In this document: positions 28,587-37,141 of the stretch, in pieces
How positions within the stretch are numbered: the first letter of the stretch is position 1
How the letters are laid out: every line of letters starts with the position of its first letter
Assembly: GCF_000376985.1 (NCBI RefSeq)
Contig: NZ_AQYA01000037.1
Span: forward strand, 310,001-374,000
Origin: Streptococcus henryi DSM 19005
GTDB taxonomy: Bacteria > Bacillota > Bacilli > Lactobacillales > Streptococcaceae
DNA: 64,000 nucleotides
Direction of reading: 5' to 3'
The notes under the pieces: generated by a model
Databases searched by the model: none
The model's input: the letters and a program-made list of their open reading frames with translations, nothing else
Told to the model about the DNA's origin: nothing
Position numbers and translations under genes: made by a program

Positions 28587-31043
28587 ATGTCTAACGTTCA
28601 AAATATAACACTTGAAGACATTATGGGGGAGAGCTTTGGTCGCTACTCCAAATATATCATTCAGGAGCGTGCGCTTCCTGATATTCGTGACGGGTTAAAA
28701 CCTGTTCAACGTCGTATTCTTTATTCTATGAATAAGGACGGTAATACATTTGAAAAAGGATTCCGTAAATCGGCTAAGTCGGTCGGTAATGTCATGGGTA
28801 ATTTTCACCCACACGGGGATTCTTCTATTTACGATGCCATGGTCCGTATGTCTCAGGACTGGAAAAACCGAGAAACTCTGATTGAGATGCACGGTAATAA
28901 TGGATCTATGGATGGTGACCCGGCCGCTGCTATGCGTTATACGGAGGCACGTTTATCTGAAATAGCTGGTTTCCTGCTTCAAGATATCGAAAAGAATACA
29001 GTGCCATTTGCTTGGAACTTTGACGATACTGAAAAAGAACCTACTGTTTTACCTGCAGCCTTTCCAAACCTTTTGGTCAATGGTGCCACTGGAATTTCTG
29101 CAGGTTATGCCACTGACATTCCACCTCATAATTTGGCAGAGGTTATTGATGCTGTGGTCTATATGATTGACCATCCTTCGGCTAAATTGGACAAACTCAT
29201 GGAATTCCTGCCTGGGCCAGATTTTCCGACAGGGGCCATTATCCAAGGTAAGGAAGAAATTCGCAAAGCTTACGAAACAGGAAAGGGGCGCGTGGTTGTT
29301 CGTTCCCGCACAGCTATTGAAAGCCTAAAAGGTGGCAAGAAGCAAATTGTTGCCACTGAGATTCCTTATGAGGTTAATAAGGCTGCCTTGGTTAAAAAGA
29401 TTGATGACGTTCGTGTCAATAATAAAGTGCCAGGAATTGCTGAAGTTCGTGATGAATCTGACCGCGATGGTCTTCGCATTGCTATTGAGCTTAAAAAGGA
29501 CGCAGATGAGCAAACCATTTTGAATTATCTCTTCAAGTATACAGACTTGCAAGTTAACTATAATTTCAATATGGTAGCGATTGACAACTACACACCACGC
29601 CAAGTGGGCATTATTCCTATGTTGTCAAGTTACATTGCCCACCGTAAAGACATCATCGTTTCTCGTTCTAAGTTTGATAAGGAAAAGGCAGAAAAGAGAC
29701 TTCACATTGTGGAGGGCTTGATTCGCGTCATTTCAATTCTTGATGAAGTCATTGCCCTTATCCGCGCTTCTGAAAATAAATCTGATGCTAAAGAAAACCT
29801 CAAAGTAAGCTATGATTTTTCTGAAGAACAAGCAGAAGCCATTGTAACCTTGCAACTTTATCGTTTGACAAATACTGATATTGTGACCTTGCAAGAAGAA
29901 GAAGCAGAGTTGCGCGACCGTATTGCAACCCTCAAAGCCATTATTGGCGACGAACGCACCATGTACAATGTTATGAAACGTGAGCTTCGTGAGGTCAAGA
30001 AAAAGTTCTCTAATCCACGTCTTAGTGAATTGCAGGCTGAAACACAGACAATCGAAATTGATACTGCAAGTTTAATCATCGAAGAGGATACTTTTGTCAG
30101 TGTCACTCGTGGCGGTTACCTTAAACGTACAAGTCCAAGATCTTTCAATTCATCCACTATTGAAGAAGTTGGAAAGCGTGATGAGGACGAACTAGTATTT
30201 GTTACAGCTGCTAAGACAACTCAGCATTTGCTTATATTTACAACTCTCGGCAATGTTATCTATCGACCAGTTCATGAAATAACAGATATTCGCTGGAAAG
30301 ATATTGGAGAACATTTGTCACAAACCATCACAAACTTTGCTAATGATGAGCAAGTCCTCTATGCTGAATTGGTTGATGATTTTGGTAGTCAAACTTATTT
30401 GGCGGCAACTAAATTTGGTCAAATCAAACGCTTTGAGCGTAAGGAATTTAGCCCTTGGCGTACTTACAAGTCTAAATCAGCTAAGTATGCCAAGTTGAAG
30501 AGCGAAGCAGATTGTATCGTAACTGTTGTTCCGATTAACCTAGAAGATGTTATGGTGGTTACGGAAAATGGCTACGCTCTGCGATTTAACAGTGAAGAAG
30601 TACCGGTAGTGGGAGCCAAAGCAGCCGGAGTAAAAGCAATCAATCTTAAGAAAGATGACGTGGTTCGAGCAGTCTTTGTCGCTAATACTGAAAGCATGTA
30701 CTTGTTGACGCAAAGAGGAAGTCTGAAACGTATGTCGGTAGAGCAAATCCCAACTACAAGTCGTGCAAATCGAGGACTTCAAGTTTTGAGAGAGCTTAAA
30801 TCGAAGCCACATCGCGTTTTTGCAGCAGGCAAGATTCATGCGTCAAATGAGACACAAAATCTTGATCTCTTTACAACTGCAGAAGTAACTGAGGAAACTG
30901 AAATCCTAGAAGTTACATCGACCACTGGTAAGGTATATGAGGTTATTTTAGAAGATTTAAGCCTATCTGAACGTACAAGTAATGGATCCTTTATTTCTGA
31001 GACAATCTCAGATGAGGGAGTATTTACAGCTAGAATTAAGTAA
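28587..31043 (+). CDS. parC: DNA topoisomerase IV subunit A
   Basis: An 818-residue cleavage subunit of topoisomerase IV. The active tyrosine is Tyr118 in AAAMRYTEARL. The quinolone-resistance region reads HPHGDSSIYDAMVRM with Ser79 and Asp83 both in the susceptible form. The C-terminal beta-pinwheel domain occupies about residues 490-818 with repeated GxxKRxxxxxF blades. The ATG follows AAGAAGG. A weak terminator (AGAGC-CTTA-GCTCT plus T-rich sequence) follows at 31046-31070. Confidence 0.96.
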   Translation: MSNVQNITLEDIMGESFGRYSKYIIQERALPDIRDGLKPVQRRILYSMNKDGNTFEKGFRKSAKSVGNVMGNFHPHGDSSIYDAMVRMSQDWKNRETLIEMHGNNGSMDGDPAAAMRYTEARLSEIAGFLLQDIEKNTVPFAWNFDDTEKEPTVLPAAFPNLLVNGATGISAGYATDIPPHNLAEVIDAVVYMIDHPSAKLDKLMEFLPGPDFPTGAIIQGKEEIRKAYETGKGRVVVRSRTAIESLKGGKKQIVATEIPYEVNKAALVKKIDDVRVNNKVPGIAEVRDESDRDGLRIAIELKKDADEQTILNYLFKYTDLQVNYNFNMVAIDNYTPRQVGIIPMLSSYIAHRKDIIVSRSKFDKEKAEKRLHIVEGLIRVISILDEVIALIRASENKSDAKENLKVSYDFSEEQAEAIVTLQLYRLTNTDIVTLQEEEAELRDRIATLKAIIGDERTMYNVMKRELREVKKKFSNPRLSELQAETQTIEIDTASLIIEEDTFVSVTRGGYLKRTSPRSFNSSTIEEVGKRDEDELVFVTAAKTTQHLLIFTTLGNVIYRPVHEITDIRWKDIGEHLSQTITNFANDEQVLYAELVDDFGSQTYLAATKFGQIKRFERKEFSPWRTYKSKSAKYAKLKSEADCIVTVVPINLEDVMVVTENGYALRFNSEEVPVVGAKAAGVKAINLKKDDVVRAVFVANTESMYLLTQRGSLKRMSVEQIPTTSRANRGLQVLRELKSKPHRVFAAGKIHASNETQNLDLFTTAEVTEETEILEVTSTTGKVYEVILEDLSLSERTSNGSFISETISDEGVFTARIK

Positions 31044-31156
31044 GAGAGCCTTAGCTCTTTTACTTTTTTAGATAAATTTTCAGAATTTTGTGAAAAGTAC
31101 TTGAAAAACGCTGAAAAAAGCGTACAATAGAAAAAAACGAAGAAAGAGGAAGAAAG

Positions 31157-32179
31157 ATGACAGTTGAGTTAGATTGGGAAAATTTAGGTTTTGCATATCG
31201 AAAATTACCATTCCGCTACATTTCGTATTACAAAGATGGTCAATGGGACGAAGGTGATTTAACGGAAGATTCAAAACTTCATATTTCAGAAAGTTCACCT
31301 GCTTTGCACTATGGACAACAAGGTTTTGAAGGTTTGAAAGCCTACCGTACAAAAGATGGTTCTGTACAATTGTTCCGTCCAGATATGAATGCGGAACGTT
31401 TGCAACGTACAGCTGACCGACTTTTGATGCCGCAAGTTCCAACAGATAAGTTTATTGAAGCATGTAAACAAGTTGTTAAAGCAAATGATGATTTTGTCCC
31501 ACCATATGGTACGGGAGCGACACTTTATCTTCGTCCATTGTTGATTGGTGTTGGGGATATTATTGGAGTGCATCCAGCAGAGGAGTACATCTTCACAGTG
31601 TTTGCGATGCCAGTTGGTAACTACTTCAAAGGTGGATTGGCTCCAACTAACTTCTTAATTCAGGATAAGTATGACCGTGCTGCACCACAAGGTACAGGAG
31701 CAGCTAAAGTTGGTGGGAACTATGCATCAAGCTTGTTGCCTGGTAACTATGCCAAGGATAAAGGATTCTCTGATGTTATTTATCTAGATCCAGCAACTCA
31801 TACAAAAATTGAAGAAGTAGGATCAGCCAACTTCTTCGGTATCACAGCTGATAATGAATTTATCACACCATATAGCCCATCTATCTTACCATCTATTACA
31901 AAATACTCATTGCTTTATTTAGCAGAGAACCGTTTCAATATGAAAGCTATTGAAGGTGAAGTTAGGCTAGATGAACTGGATAAATTTGTTGAAGCAGGTG
32001 CATGTGGTACAGCGGCAGTCATTTCGCCTATTGGAGGGGTACAACATGGAGATGATTTTCATGTGTTCTACAGCGAAACTGAAGTTGGACCAGTGACGCG
32101 TAAACTTTATAACGAGTTGACAGGTATCCAATTTGGTGATATTGAAGCACCAGAAGGTTGGATTGTCAAAGTTGATTAA
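31157..32179 (+). CDS. ilvE: Branched-chain amino-acid aminotransferase
   Basis: A 340-residue fold-type IV PLP aminotransferase (class II BCAT) that transaminates Leu, Ile and Val. The substrate motif SSPALHYGQQGFEGLKAYR, the PLP lysine in GTGAAKVGGNYA and the phosphate-binding EVGSANFFGI are visible, as is the C-terminal GACGTAAVISPI. The ribosome site GAGGAAG precedes the ATG. A strong terminator follows. Confidence 0.94.
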   Translation: MTVELDWENLGFAYRKLPFRYISYYKDGQWDEGDLTEDSKLHISESSPALHYGQQGFEGLKAYRTKDGSVQLFRPDMNAERLQRTADRLLMPQVPTDKFIEACKQVVKANDDFVPPYGTGATLYLRPLLIGVGDIIGVHPAEEYIFTVFAMPVGNYFKGGLAPTNFLIQDKYDRAAPQGTGAAKVGGNYASSLLPGNYAKDKGFSDVIYLDPATHTKIEEVGSANFFGITADNEFITPYSPSILPSITKYSLLYLAENRFNMKAIEGEVRLDELDKFVEAGACGTAAVISPIGGVQHGDDFHVFYSETEVGPVTRKLYNELTGIQFGDIEAPEGWIVKVD

Positions 32180-32186
32180 AAAATAG

Positions 32187-32210
32187 AAGCTTGCTCTTGC
32201 AAGCTTTTTT
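32187..32210 (+). terminator. Terminator after ilvE
   Basis: AAGCTTGC-TCTT-GCAAGCTT is a perfect 8-bp stem followed by a T run. Confidence 0.88.
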
Positions 32211-32244
32211 ATTTTCGGTTAAAATGTAAAGAGTGAGGTGAAAC

Positions 32245-32475
32245 ATGAGTAAAAAAGATAAAAAAATTGAGATTCAACTTTCTGATAGCAAAGTTACAAT
32301 TGGTAATGCTGCAGTAGAAGGTTACCATCTAATTATTGGTAAAAAAACTGTTGGAGAAATTGCAGAGCTTGACGGCAAATTTGCAGTTATCAAAAATGGA
32401 GAAGTTGACACATTTTTCAAAACAATGGATAAAGCAATTGAAAACATTATTGAAAATTACAACTTAAATCATTAA
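32245..32475 (+). CDS. DUF2969 family protein
   Basis: A 76-residue lysine-rich small protein of the streptococcal DUF2969 family, with no known activity. It starts KKDKKIEIQLSDSKVTIG and ends with an amphipathic helix, MDKAIENIIENYN. It has its own ribosome site (GTGAGGTG) between the ilvE terminator and the tRNA-Tyr gene. No signal peptide or membrane segment is present. Confidence 0.8.
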   Translation: MSKKDKKIEIQLSDSKVTIGNAAVEGYHLIIGKKTVGEIAELDGKFAVIKNGEVDTFFKTMDKAIENIIENYNLNH

Positions 32476-32537
32476 AAAGTAGTGAAAAAATACTTGCATA
32501 CAATAAGAAACTATGATAGAATAGTTTTTGTTGTTAC

Positions 32538-32618
32538 GGAAGGGTAGCGAAGAGGCTAAACGCGGCGGACTGTAAATCCGCTCCTTCGGGTTCGGGGGTT
32601 CGAATCCCTCCCCTTCCA
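32538..32618 (+). tRNA. tRNA-Tyr (GTA)
   Basis: An 81-nt class II tRNA. The acceptor stem is GGAAGGG / CCCTTCC with discriminator A, the anticodon GTA is at 32572-32574 in the loop CTGTAAA, the variable arm is long, and the T loop is TTCGAAT. The 3' CCA is not encoded. Confidence 0.95.
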
Positions 32619-32661
32619 TATCTAAGATACTAAGGGCGTCAAAATGCACAGTAAAAATAGG

Positions 32662-32706
32662 AAGTTGGCAGAAAATCCTGATTTTCTAGACAACTTATCT
32701 TTTTTT
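32662..32706 (+). terminator. Terminator after tRNA-Tyr
   Basis: The outer stem AAGTTG / CAACTT encloses a perfect AGAAAATC / GATTTTCT stem and is followed by ATCTTTTTTT. Confidence 0.75.
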
Positions 32707-32757
32707 ACATAGCGTTTAGCCAGAGTTCATTTCAGAACATTATCTTAGCAAAAACAT

Positions 32758-32829
32758 TGGGGTATAGCCAAGCGGTAAGGCAAGGGACTTTGACTCCCTC
32801 ATGCGTTGGTTCGAATCCAGCTACCCCAG
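32758..32829 (+). tRNA. tRNA-Gln (TTG)
   Basis: A 72-nt tRNA. The acceptor stem is TGGGGTA / TACCCCA with discriminator G, the anticodon stem is AGGGA/TCCCT, and the loop CTTTGAC has the anticodon TTG at 32790-32792. CCA is not encoded. Confidence 0.95.
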
Positions 32830-32881
32830 TCAAAGGTATCGAGCTTTTGCTTGACACCGTCAAAGATAAGAGTTGTTGTCG

Positions 32882-32938
32882 TTGCGGGTTACCTTGAGAA
32901 AATATATTGTTATCAAAAGCTAGCTTAAGCTAGCTTTT
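32882..32938 (+). promoter_or_regulatory. Candidate rpsA promoter and 5'-leader hairpin
   Basis: TTGCGG at 32882-32887 and TATTGT at 32905-32910 are 17 nt apart. Just after the expected start is a perfect hairpin, AAAAGCTAGC-TTAA-GCTAGCTTTT (32915-32938), ending 2 nt before the GGAGGA ribosome site of rpsA. It could terminate read-through from the tRNA or act on S1 translation. Confidence 0.45.
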
Positions 32939-32956
32939 GTTGGAGGATTTTTTAGA

Positions 32957-34159
32957 ATGAATGAATTTGAAGATTTGCTAAACAGTGTTAGCGAAGTAAA
33001 CCCTGGTGATGTAGTCACTGCGGAAGTTTTAACAGTTGATAACGGTCAAGCAAACGTTGTTATCGAAGGCACTGGTGTTGAGGGAGTTCTTACACTTCGT
33101 GAATTGACTAACGATCGTAACGCTGACATCAATGAATTTGTTAAAGCTGGCGACACAGTTGAAGTACTTGTTCTTCGTCAAGTAGTAGGTAAAGATACTG
33201 ACACAGTAACTTTCCTTGTATCTAAAAAACGCTTGGAAGCTCGCAAAGCATGGGATAAACTTGTTGGTCGTGAAGGCGAAGTTGTTACTGTTAAAGGTAC
33301 TCGCGCTGTTAAAGGTGGTCTTTCAGTTGAGTTTGAAGGACTTCGTGGATTCATCCCAGCTTCAATGATCGATACTCGTTTCGTACGCAACACTGAAAAA
33401 TTTGTTGGTCAAGAATTTGATGCTAAAATCAAAGAAGTTGACGCAGCAGAAAATCGCTTCATCCTTTCACGTCGTGAAGTTGTTGAAGAAACTGCAGCAG
33501 CAGCTCGTCAAGAAGTATTTGCTAAACTTGCTGAAGGTTCAGTTGTAACTGGTAAAGTTGCTCGCTTGACTAGCTTTGGTGCTTTCGTTGACCTTGGTGG
33601 TGTTGATGGACTTATCCACGTTACTGAATTGTCACATGAACGCAACGTTTCACCTAAATCAGTAGTTGCTGTTGGTGATGAAGTTGAAGTTAAAGTTCTT
33701 GCTATCGATGAAGAAGCAGGCCGTGTATCATTGTCACTTAAAGCTACAACACCTGGACCATGGGATGGCGTTGAACAAAAACTTGCTACAGGCGATGTTG
33801 TTGAAGGTAAAGTTAAACGTTTGACTGACTTTGGTGCATTCGTTGAAGTATTACCAGGTATCGATGGACTTGTTCACATCTCACAAATTTCACACAAACG
33901 TGTTGAAAATCCAAAAGATGTTCTTTCAGTTGGTCAAGAAGTAACTGTTAAAGTTCTTGAAGTTAACGCTGCTGACGAGCGCGTGTCACTTTCTATCAAA
34001 GCTCTTGAAGAGCGTCCAGCACAAGCTGAAGGTGAAAACACTGAAAAACGTCAGCCACGTCCACGTCGTCAAAAACGTGAAGTTAAACGTGATTACGAAC
34101 TTCCAGAAACTCAAACTGGATTCTCAATGGCTGACTTGTTCGGTGATATTGAATTGTAA
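32957..34159 (+). CDS. rpsA: 30S ribosomal protein S1
   Basis: A 400-residue protein with four S1 (OB-fold) RNA-binding domains, at about residues 15-88, 104-170, 190-260 and 275-345. The clearest repeats are [29 protein letters not shown] and [30 protein letters not shown]. The length fits the streptococcal form rather than the six-domain E. coli S1. The tail is basic, then [10 protein letters not shown]. Codon use is strongly biased, as expected for a highly expressed gene. Confidence 0.93.
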   Translation: MNEFEDLLNSVSEVNPGDVVTAEVLTVDNGQANVVIEGTGVEGVLTLRELTNDRNADINEFVKAGDTVEVLVLRQVVGKDTDTVTFLVSKKRLEARKAWDKLVGREGEVVTVKGTRAVKGGLSVEFEGLRGFIPASMIDTRFVRNTEKFVGQEFDAKIKEVDAAENRFILSRREVVEETAAAARQEVFAKLAEGSVVTGKVARLTSFGAFVDLGGVDGLIHVTELSHERNVSPKSVVAVGDEVEVKVLAIDEEAGRVSLSLKATTPGPWDGVEQKLATGDVVEGKVKRLTDFGAFVEVLPGIDGLVHISQISHKRVENPKDVLSVGQEVTVKVLEVNAADERVSLSIKALEERPAQAEGENTEKRQPRPRRQKREVKRDYELPETQTGFSMADLFGDIEL

Positions 34160-34167
34160 TTAAAATG

Positions 34168-34198
34168 AAGACTTGCGAAAGCAGGTCTTTTATTTTTT
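34168..34198 (+). terminator. Terminator after rpsA
   Basis: AAGACTTGC-GAAA-GCAGGTCTT (GNRA-like tetraloop, one G-U pair) is followed by TTATTTTTT. Confidence 0.85.
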
Positions 34199-34206
34199 AT
34201 ATGATA

Positions 34207-34215
34207 TGGTATAAT
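34207..34215 (+). promoter_or_regulatory. Promoter upstream of tRNA-Arg
   Basis: TGGTATAAT is an extended -10 just after the rpsA terminator and is the best candidate to drive the tRNA-Arg transcript 150 nt downstream. The leader includes a possible 14-codon reading frame (34274-34318). Confidence 0.45.
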
Positions 34216-34273
34216 AATAGATGTTGTTTCTAAATAATACTCAAGTATAATTAAAATCATCTGAGGAAGTGTG

Positions 34274-34318
34274 ATGAAGGCAGTACTAGTCCTAAGACAA
34301 TTGACAAGTCGAAATTGA
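34274..34318 (+). CDS. Possible 14-residue leader peptide
   Basis: The ATG-started frame MKAVLVLRQLTSRN is preceded at good spacing by GAGGAAG and lies between an extended -10 (34207-34215) and the tRNA-Arg gene. It is too short for coding statistics, and it could be chance. It is listed because promoter, ribosome site and frame line up. Confidence 0.2.
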   Translation: MKAVLVLRQLTSRN

Positions 34319-34364
34319 CATCTATCATTTTGATTTTAAAAGAGTATAAACATTAATTGACAAT

Positions 34365-34436
34365 CCATCCTTAGTGTAATGGATATCACGCAAGATTCCG
34401 GTTCTTGAAATGGGGGTTCGATTCCCTCAGGATGGA
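34365..34436 (+). tRNA. tRNA-Arg (CCG)
   Basis: A 72-nt tRNA. The acceptor stem is CCATCCT / AGGATGG with discriminator A, the anticodon stem is CAAGA/TCTTG, the loop TTCCGGT has the anticodon CCG, and the T arm is GGGGG-TTCGATT-CCCTC. CCA is not encoded. The 5' C is uncommon for a tRNA but pairs properly. Confidence 0.9.
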
Positions 34437-34448
34437 TAGAAATATAGT

Positions 34449-34476
34449 AAAAACCCTTGATTGATAAGGGTTTTTT
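34449..34476 (+). terminator. Terminator after tRNA-Arg
   Basis: AAAAACCCTT / AAGGGTTTTT is a perfect 10-bp stem followed by T-rich sequence. Confidence 0.85.
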
Positions 34477-34682
34477 GTTTATGAAAATAATGATTATGCT
34501 ATTTTAGTCAAAAGGGATTTTTGTTAAATTCGATCAGTGAAACTAACAAAGTTATCTACATATTTCTGAGATTAGAAATTAAGACATATTGGTATGTTAT
34601 CTAATTATTTTCTAAAAAATACAATATCTTAGCTTTAATATGAGATTATTTTTGCTATAATAAGCACAAGGAGGTTAGTGAT

Positions 34683-35888
34683 ATGATTAAAGTGAAGAAA
34701 GTATTAGTACTGTTATTTTCAGTTTTCCTTTTGGCTTCGTGTAGTAGTAATAAAAGCTCAGAAAATGCTATAGATGAAGGACAAATTGAATTAATAAAAG
34801 ATGTTCAAGCTTCTGTCTCCGAAAATTTTTATTATCAACAATTATCAGATGTTGAGAAGGAAAATTATGCTCGCTTACGTCTTGCTTTTAATGATTTTAG
34901 TGATGAAGTTACTTTAAAGGAAGTTGATGATGAATCATTAGCAAAAATCTCTACTGCTTTTACAAATGATAATCCTGATGTGTTTTGGTTCAATGATTAT
35001 ACTTATCAGACTGACGGCAATGACCAATTGATTTTAGAGATTGAGACACCGGATGATGTTGAAGAAATATATCAATTGATTGAAGTTATGAGCGAACAAA
35101 TACTAGCTGAAATGCCTACTGATAGCGACTATAGTCGTGTTAAATATCTTTATGAGTTTATCATCAATTATACAGATTATAATACTTTAGCATTAACTGA
35201 CGATAGTGAACTGGATAAAGGGCAGGATATCAGGAGTGTCTTTATTGACCAATTATCTGTTTGCTCTGGTTATTCAAAAGCATTTCAATATTTAGCTAAC
35301 AAAGCCGGAATCCCAACAACTTACATTGTTGGATTTGCTAGGTCGGATAAGACTGAGGAATCAGAGTTACCTCATGCTTGGAATACTGTTATCATTAATG
35401 GTCAAAGTTATAATGTTGATACTACTTGGGGGGATCCAATCTTCGAAGGTGAGATGTCTGAGGATATGTCAGATACGATCAATTATCATTTCCTCTGTGT
35501 ACCTGATTATTTATTTAATAATAGTCATACGGCTTCAGATGATATTTTATTTCAAGATGGCAGTTCAATCGATGATGTCTGGACTTTACCAACATCCACT
35601 GATAATTCTTTGAACTACTATGTACAAGCTGGTTGCTTCTTTGAATCTTATCAAAGAGGTGAAATGGAATCATATGTTGAACAACTTTCACATTCTGAAA
35701 ATCTTAAACAAATTGAGTTAGTATTTGAGAACCAAGAGTCTTATGATTTAGCCTTGAATGATTTACTAGAAGAAGGTTTCTTTGGCGAATTAATTCAAAA
35801 ATATATTCTTGGAGATATTGATTTTGAGTATAATTTCATATATGATGATGTCAATTACTATATTTGTATTAATATTCCTGGAAGATGA
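34683..35888 (+). CDS. Transglutaminase-like domain lipoprotein
   Basis: A 401-residue lipoprotein: the signal peptide ends in the lipobox LLASC, with the lipidated Cys at residue 20. A transglutaminase/protease-like core lies in the middle, with a visible Cys-His-Asp triad: Cys in QLSVCSGYSKAF, His in ELPHAWNTV and Asp in YNVDTTWGD. The C-terminal part has no recognisable domain. Such proteins are extracellular cysteine peptidase or crosslinking candidates; the activity is unproven. It is expressed alone, with AAGGAGG upstream and a shared terminator downstream. Confidence 0.8.
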   Translation: MIKVKKVLVLLFSVFLLASCSSNKSSENAIDEGQIELIKDVQASVSENFYYQQLSDVEKENYARLRLAFNDFSDEVTLKEVDDESLAKISTAFTNDNPDVFWFNDYTYQTDGNDQLILEIETPDDVEEIYQLIEVMSEQILAEMPTDSDYSRVKYLYEFIINYTDYNTLALTDDSELDKGQDIRSVFIDQLSVCSGYSKAFQYLANKAGIPTTYIVGFARSDKTEESELPHAWNTVIINGQSYNVDTTWGDPIFEGEMSEDMSDTINYHFLCVPDYLFNNSHTASDDILFQDGSSIDDVWTLPTSTDNSLNYYVQAGCFFESYQRGEMESYVEQLSHSENLKQIELVFENQESYDLALNDLLEEGFFGELIQKYILGDIDFEYNFIYDDVNYYICINIPGR

Positions 35889-35938
35889 TAGTCACTTAAT
35901 AGTATAGGTCAAATAAAAAAAGAAATAGATTAAAAAAT

Positions 35939-35976
35939 TAATGCCCCAATGCTATTTTAGCTATCGAGGCATTTTT
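35939..35976. terminator. Terminator between the lipoprotein and deacetylase genes
   Basis: The outer pair TAATGCC / GGCATTT with an inner GCT-ATTTT-AGC is followed by TTTTTT. The A-rich left flank lets it also work on the minus strand. Confidence 0.65.
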
Positions 35977-35993
35977 TAGTATTAAATTAAAAA

Positions 35994-36920
35994 TTACTGA
36001 ATCTGATTTAATAAACTTTCTGCTGTGGTGCTTGGAAGGATGCGGACGCGATTTAATGAGAGGAGTCCATCAGCTGCTGAAGCTAGTCCCTCATTTGTTG
36101 TGACACCAAGCTTGTAATTCAAACTTTGAGTGATTTGAAGGGTATCATTAGAATACCGACCAGCAGGATAAGCAACTGCAATTGTTTCTTGATTTAGCTC
36201 TGAGTCTAGATATTCTTTTGAAATTTCTAATTCATTATTTTGAGAATTGAGATCTGACATTTCAAGATCAGGGTGATTTACTGTGTGACCTTGAAAGGAC
36301 ATACCAGCTTCTTTCATTTCAATCATTTGATCAAGAGTCAAGCTGCCTGGGTTATTGACACTGCCTGTTATAACATTATTAGTTGCTTTAGCTTGATATT
36401 TTTTTAAAATTGGGAACGCGTGGTCATAGAAATCCCAGAGACTGTCGTCAAAGGTTAGCCAAATCACTTTATTGTTACCATTAGGTAAGGCGTTCTCGCT
36501 TAGGACTTGATAGGCTTCTTCAGGAGTGAGGAAGTAGTACCCTTCTTCGGAAAGTTTTTGAATATGGCTTTCAAATGTAGTTGGGTCAACAATCAGATTC
36601 GCGTTTGATATTTCCTCTGGTGCCATTTCATGGATAGCGTGGTACATTAAGATTGGAATATTTATTGGAGTTTCTTGTTTAATCCAATCTATGGGTAAAT
36701 CAGCAGAATCAGGACTTTCTGAACTAATTTGATCACTAGTAGTTGTTTCAGATTCCTTTTTAGACTTAGAAATTTTTGTGACGGATGCTTCAGTCTTATT
36801 TTCGCTAAAAGGATGACTCAATTTAAGTACTAAAATAAGTGACAGGGTCAAAGTCAGTATTACCAGTAATATAAAAATAATTTTAGATGCTTTTTTCTTT
36901 CTTTTTCTTCTCTCTTGCAT
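35994..36920 (-). CDS. Membrane-anchored polysaccharide deacetylase
   Basis: A 308-residue protein with a basic N-terminus and one transmembrane helix (about 13-32), a Ser/Thr-rich linker, then an IcaB/PgaB-like NodB domain from about residue 88 (IPILMYHAIHE). Motif 1 is TFDDS, where most members have TFDDG; motif 2 is GHTVNH with both metal histidines; motif 3 is AYPAGRYS; and VTTNEG and LNRVRI are the later motifs. It should remove N-acetyl groups from a surface glycan. It is too short and too IcaB-like to be the main peptidoglycan deacetylase PgdA. Confidence 0.83.
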   Translation of the reverse strand: MQERRKRKKKASKIIFILLVILTLTLSLILVLKLSHPFSENKTEASVTKISKSKKESETTTSDQISSESPDSADLPIDWIKQETPINIPILMYHAIHEMAPEEISNANLIVDPTTFESHIQKLSEEGYYFLTPEEAYQVLSENALPNGNNKVIWLTFDDSLWDFYDHAFPILKKYQAKATNNVITGSVNNPGSLTLDQMIEMKEAGMSFQGHTVNHPDLEMSDLNSQNNELEISKEYLDSELNQETIAVAYPAGRYSNDTLQITQSLNYKLGVTTNEGLASAADGLLSLNRVRILPSTTAESLLNQIQ

Positions 36921-37095
36921 GTAAATCTCCTATTTTGTCGTTTTGAATATTCTTGAATCTAAGATAGTACTTCAAAAAAATGCTTATATTATGATTAATT
37001 GTATCATTTTTTTATTGAAACAACAGTTTAAAAGGCTAAATTTCAAACTTTTTCTTTTTAAAAGTTGCATTTTTCTGTAAATTCTGAATTATTTT

Positions 37096-37104
37096 TGTTA
37101 TAAT
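37096..37104 (+). promoter_or_regulatory. Extended -10 promoter of hom
   Basis: TGTTATAAT is a TGn extended -10, about 37 nt upstream of the hom ATG and its AAGGAG site. Confidence 0.55.
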
Positions 37105-37141
37105 GGTTAAAATGTTTATTTTTTGAGAATAAGGAGACGTT

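Noticed and set aside
32619..32757. A small gene between tRNA-Tyr and tRNA-Gln
   Set aside because: Only a terminator and A/T-rich sequence are visible; no frame has a ribosome site.
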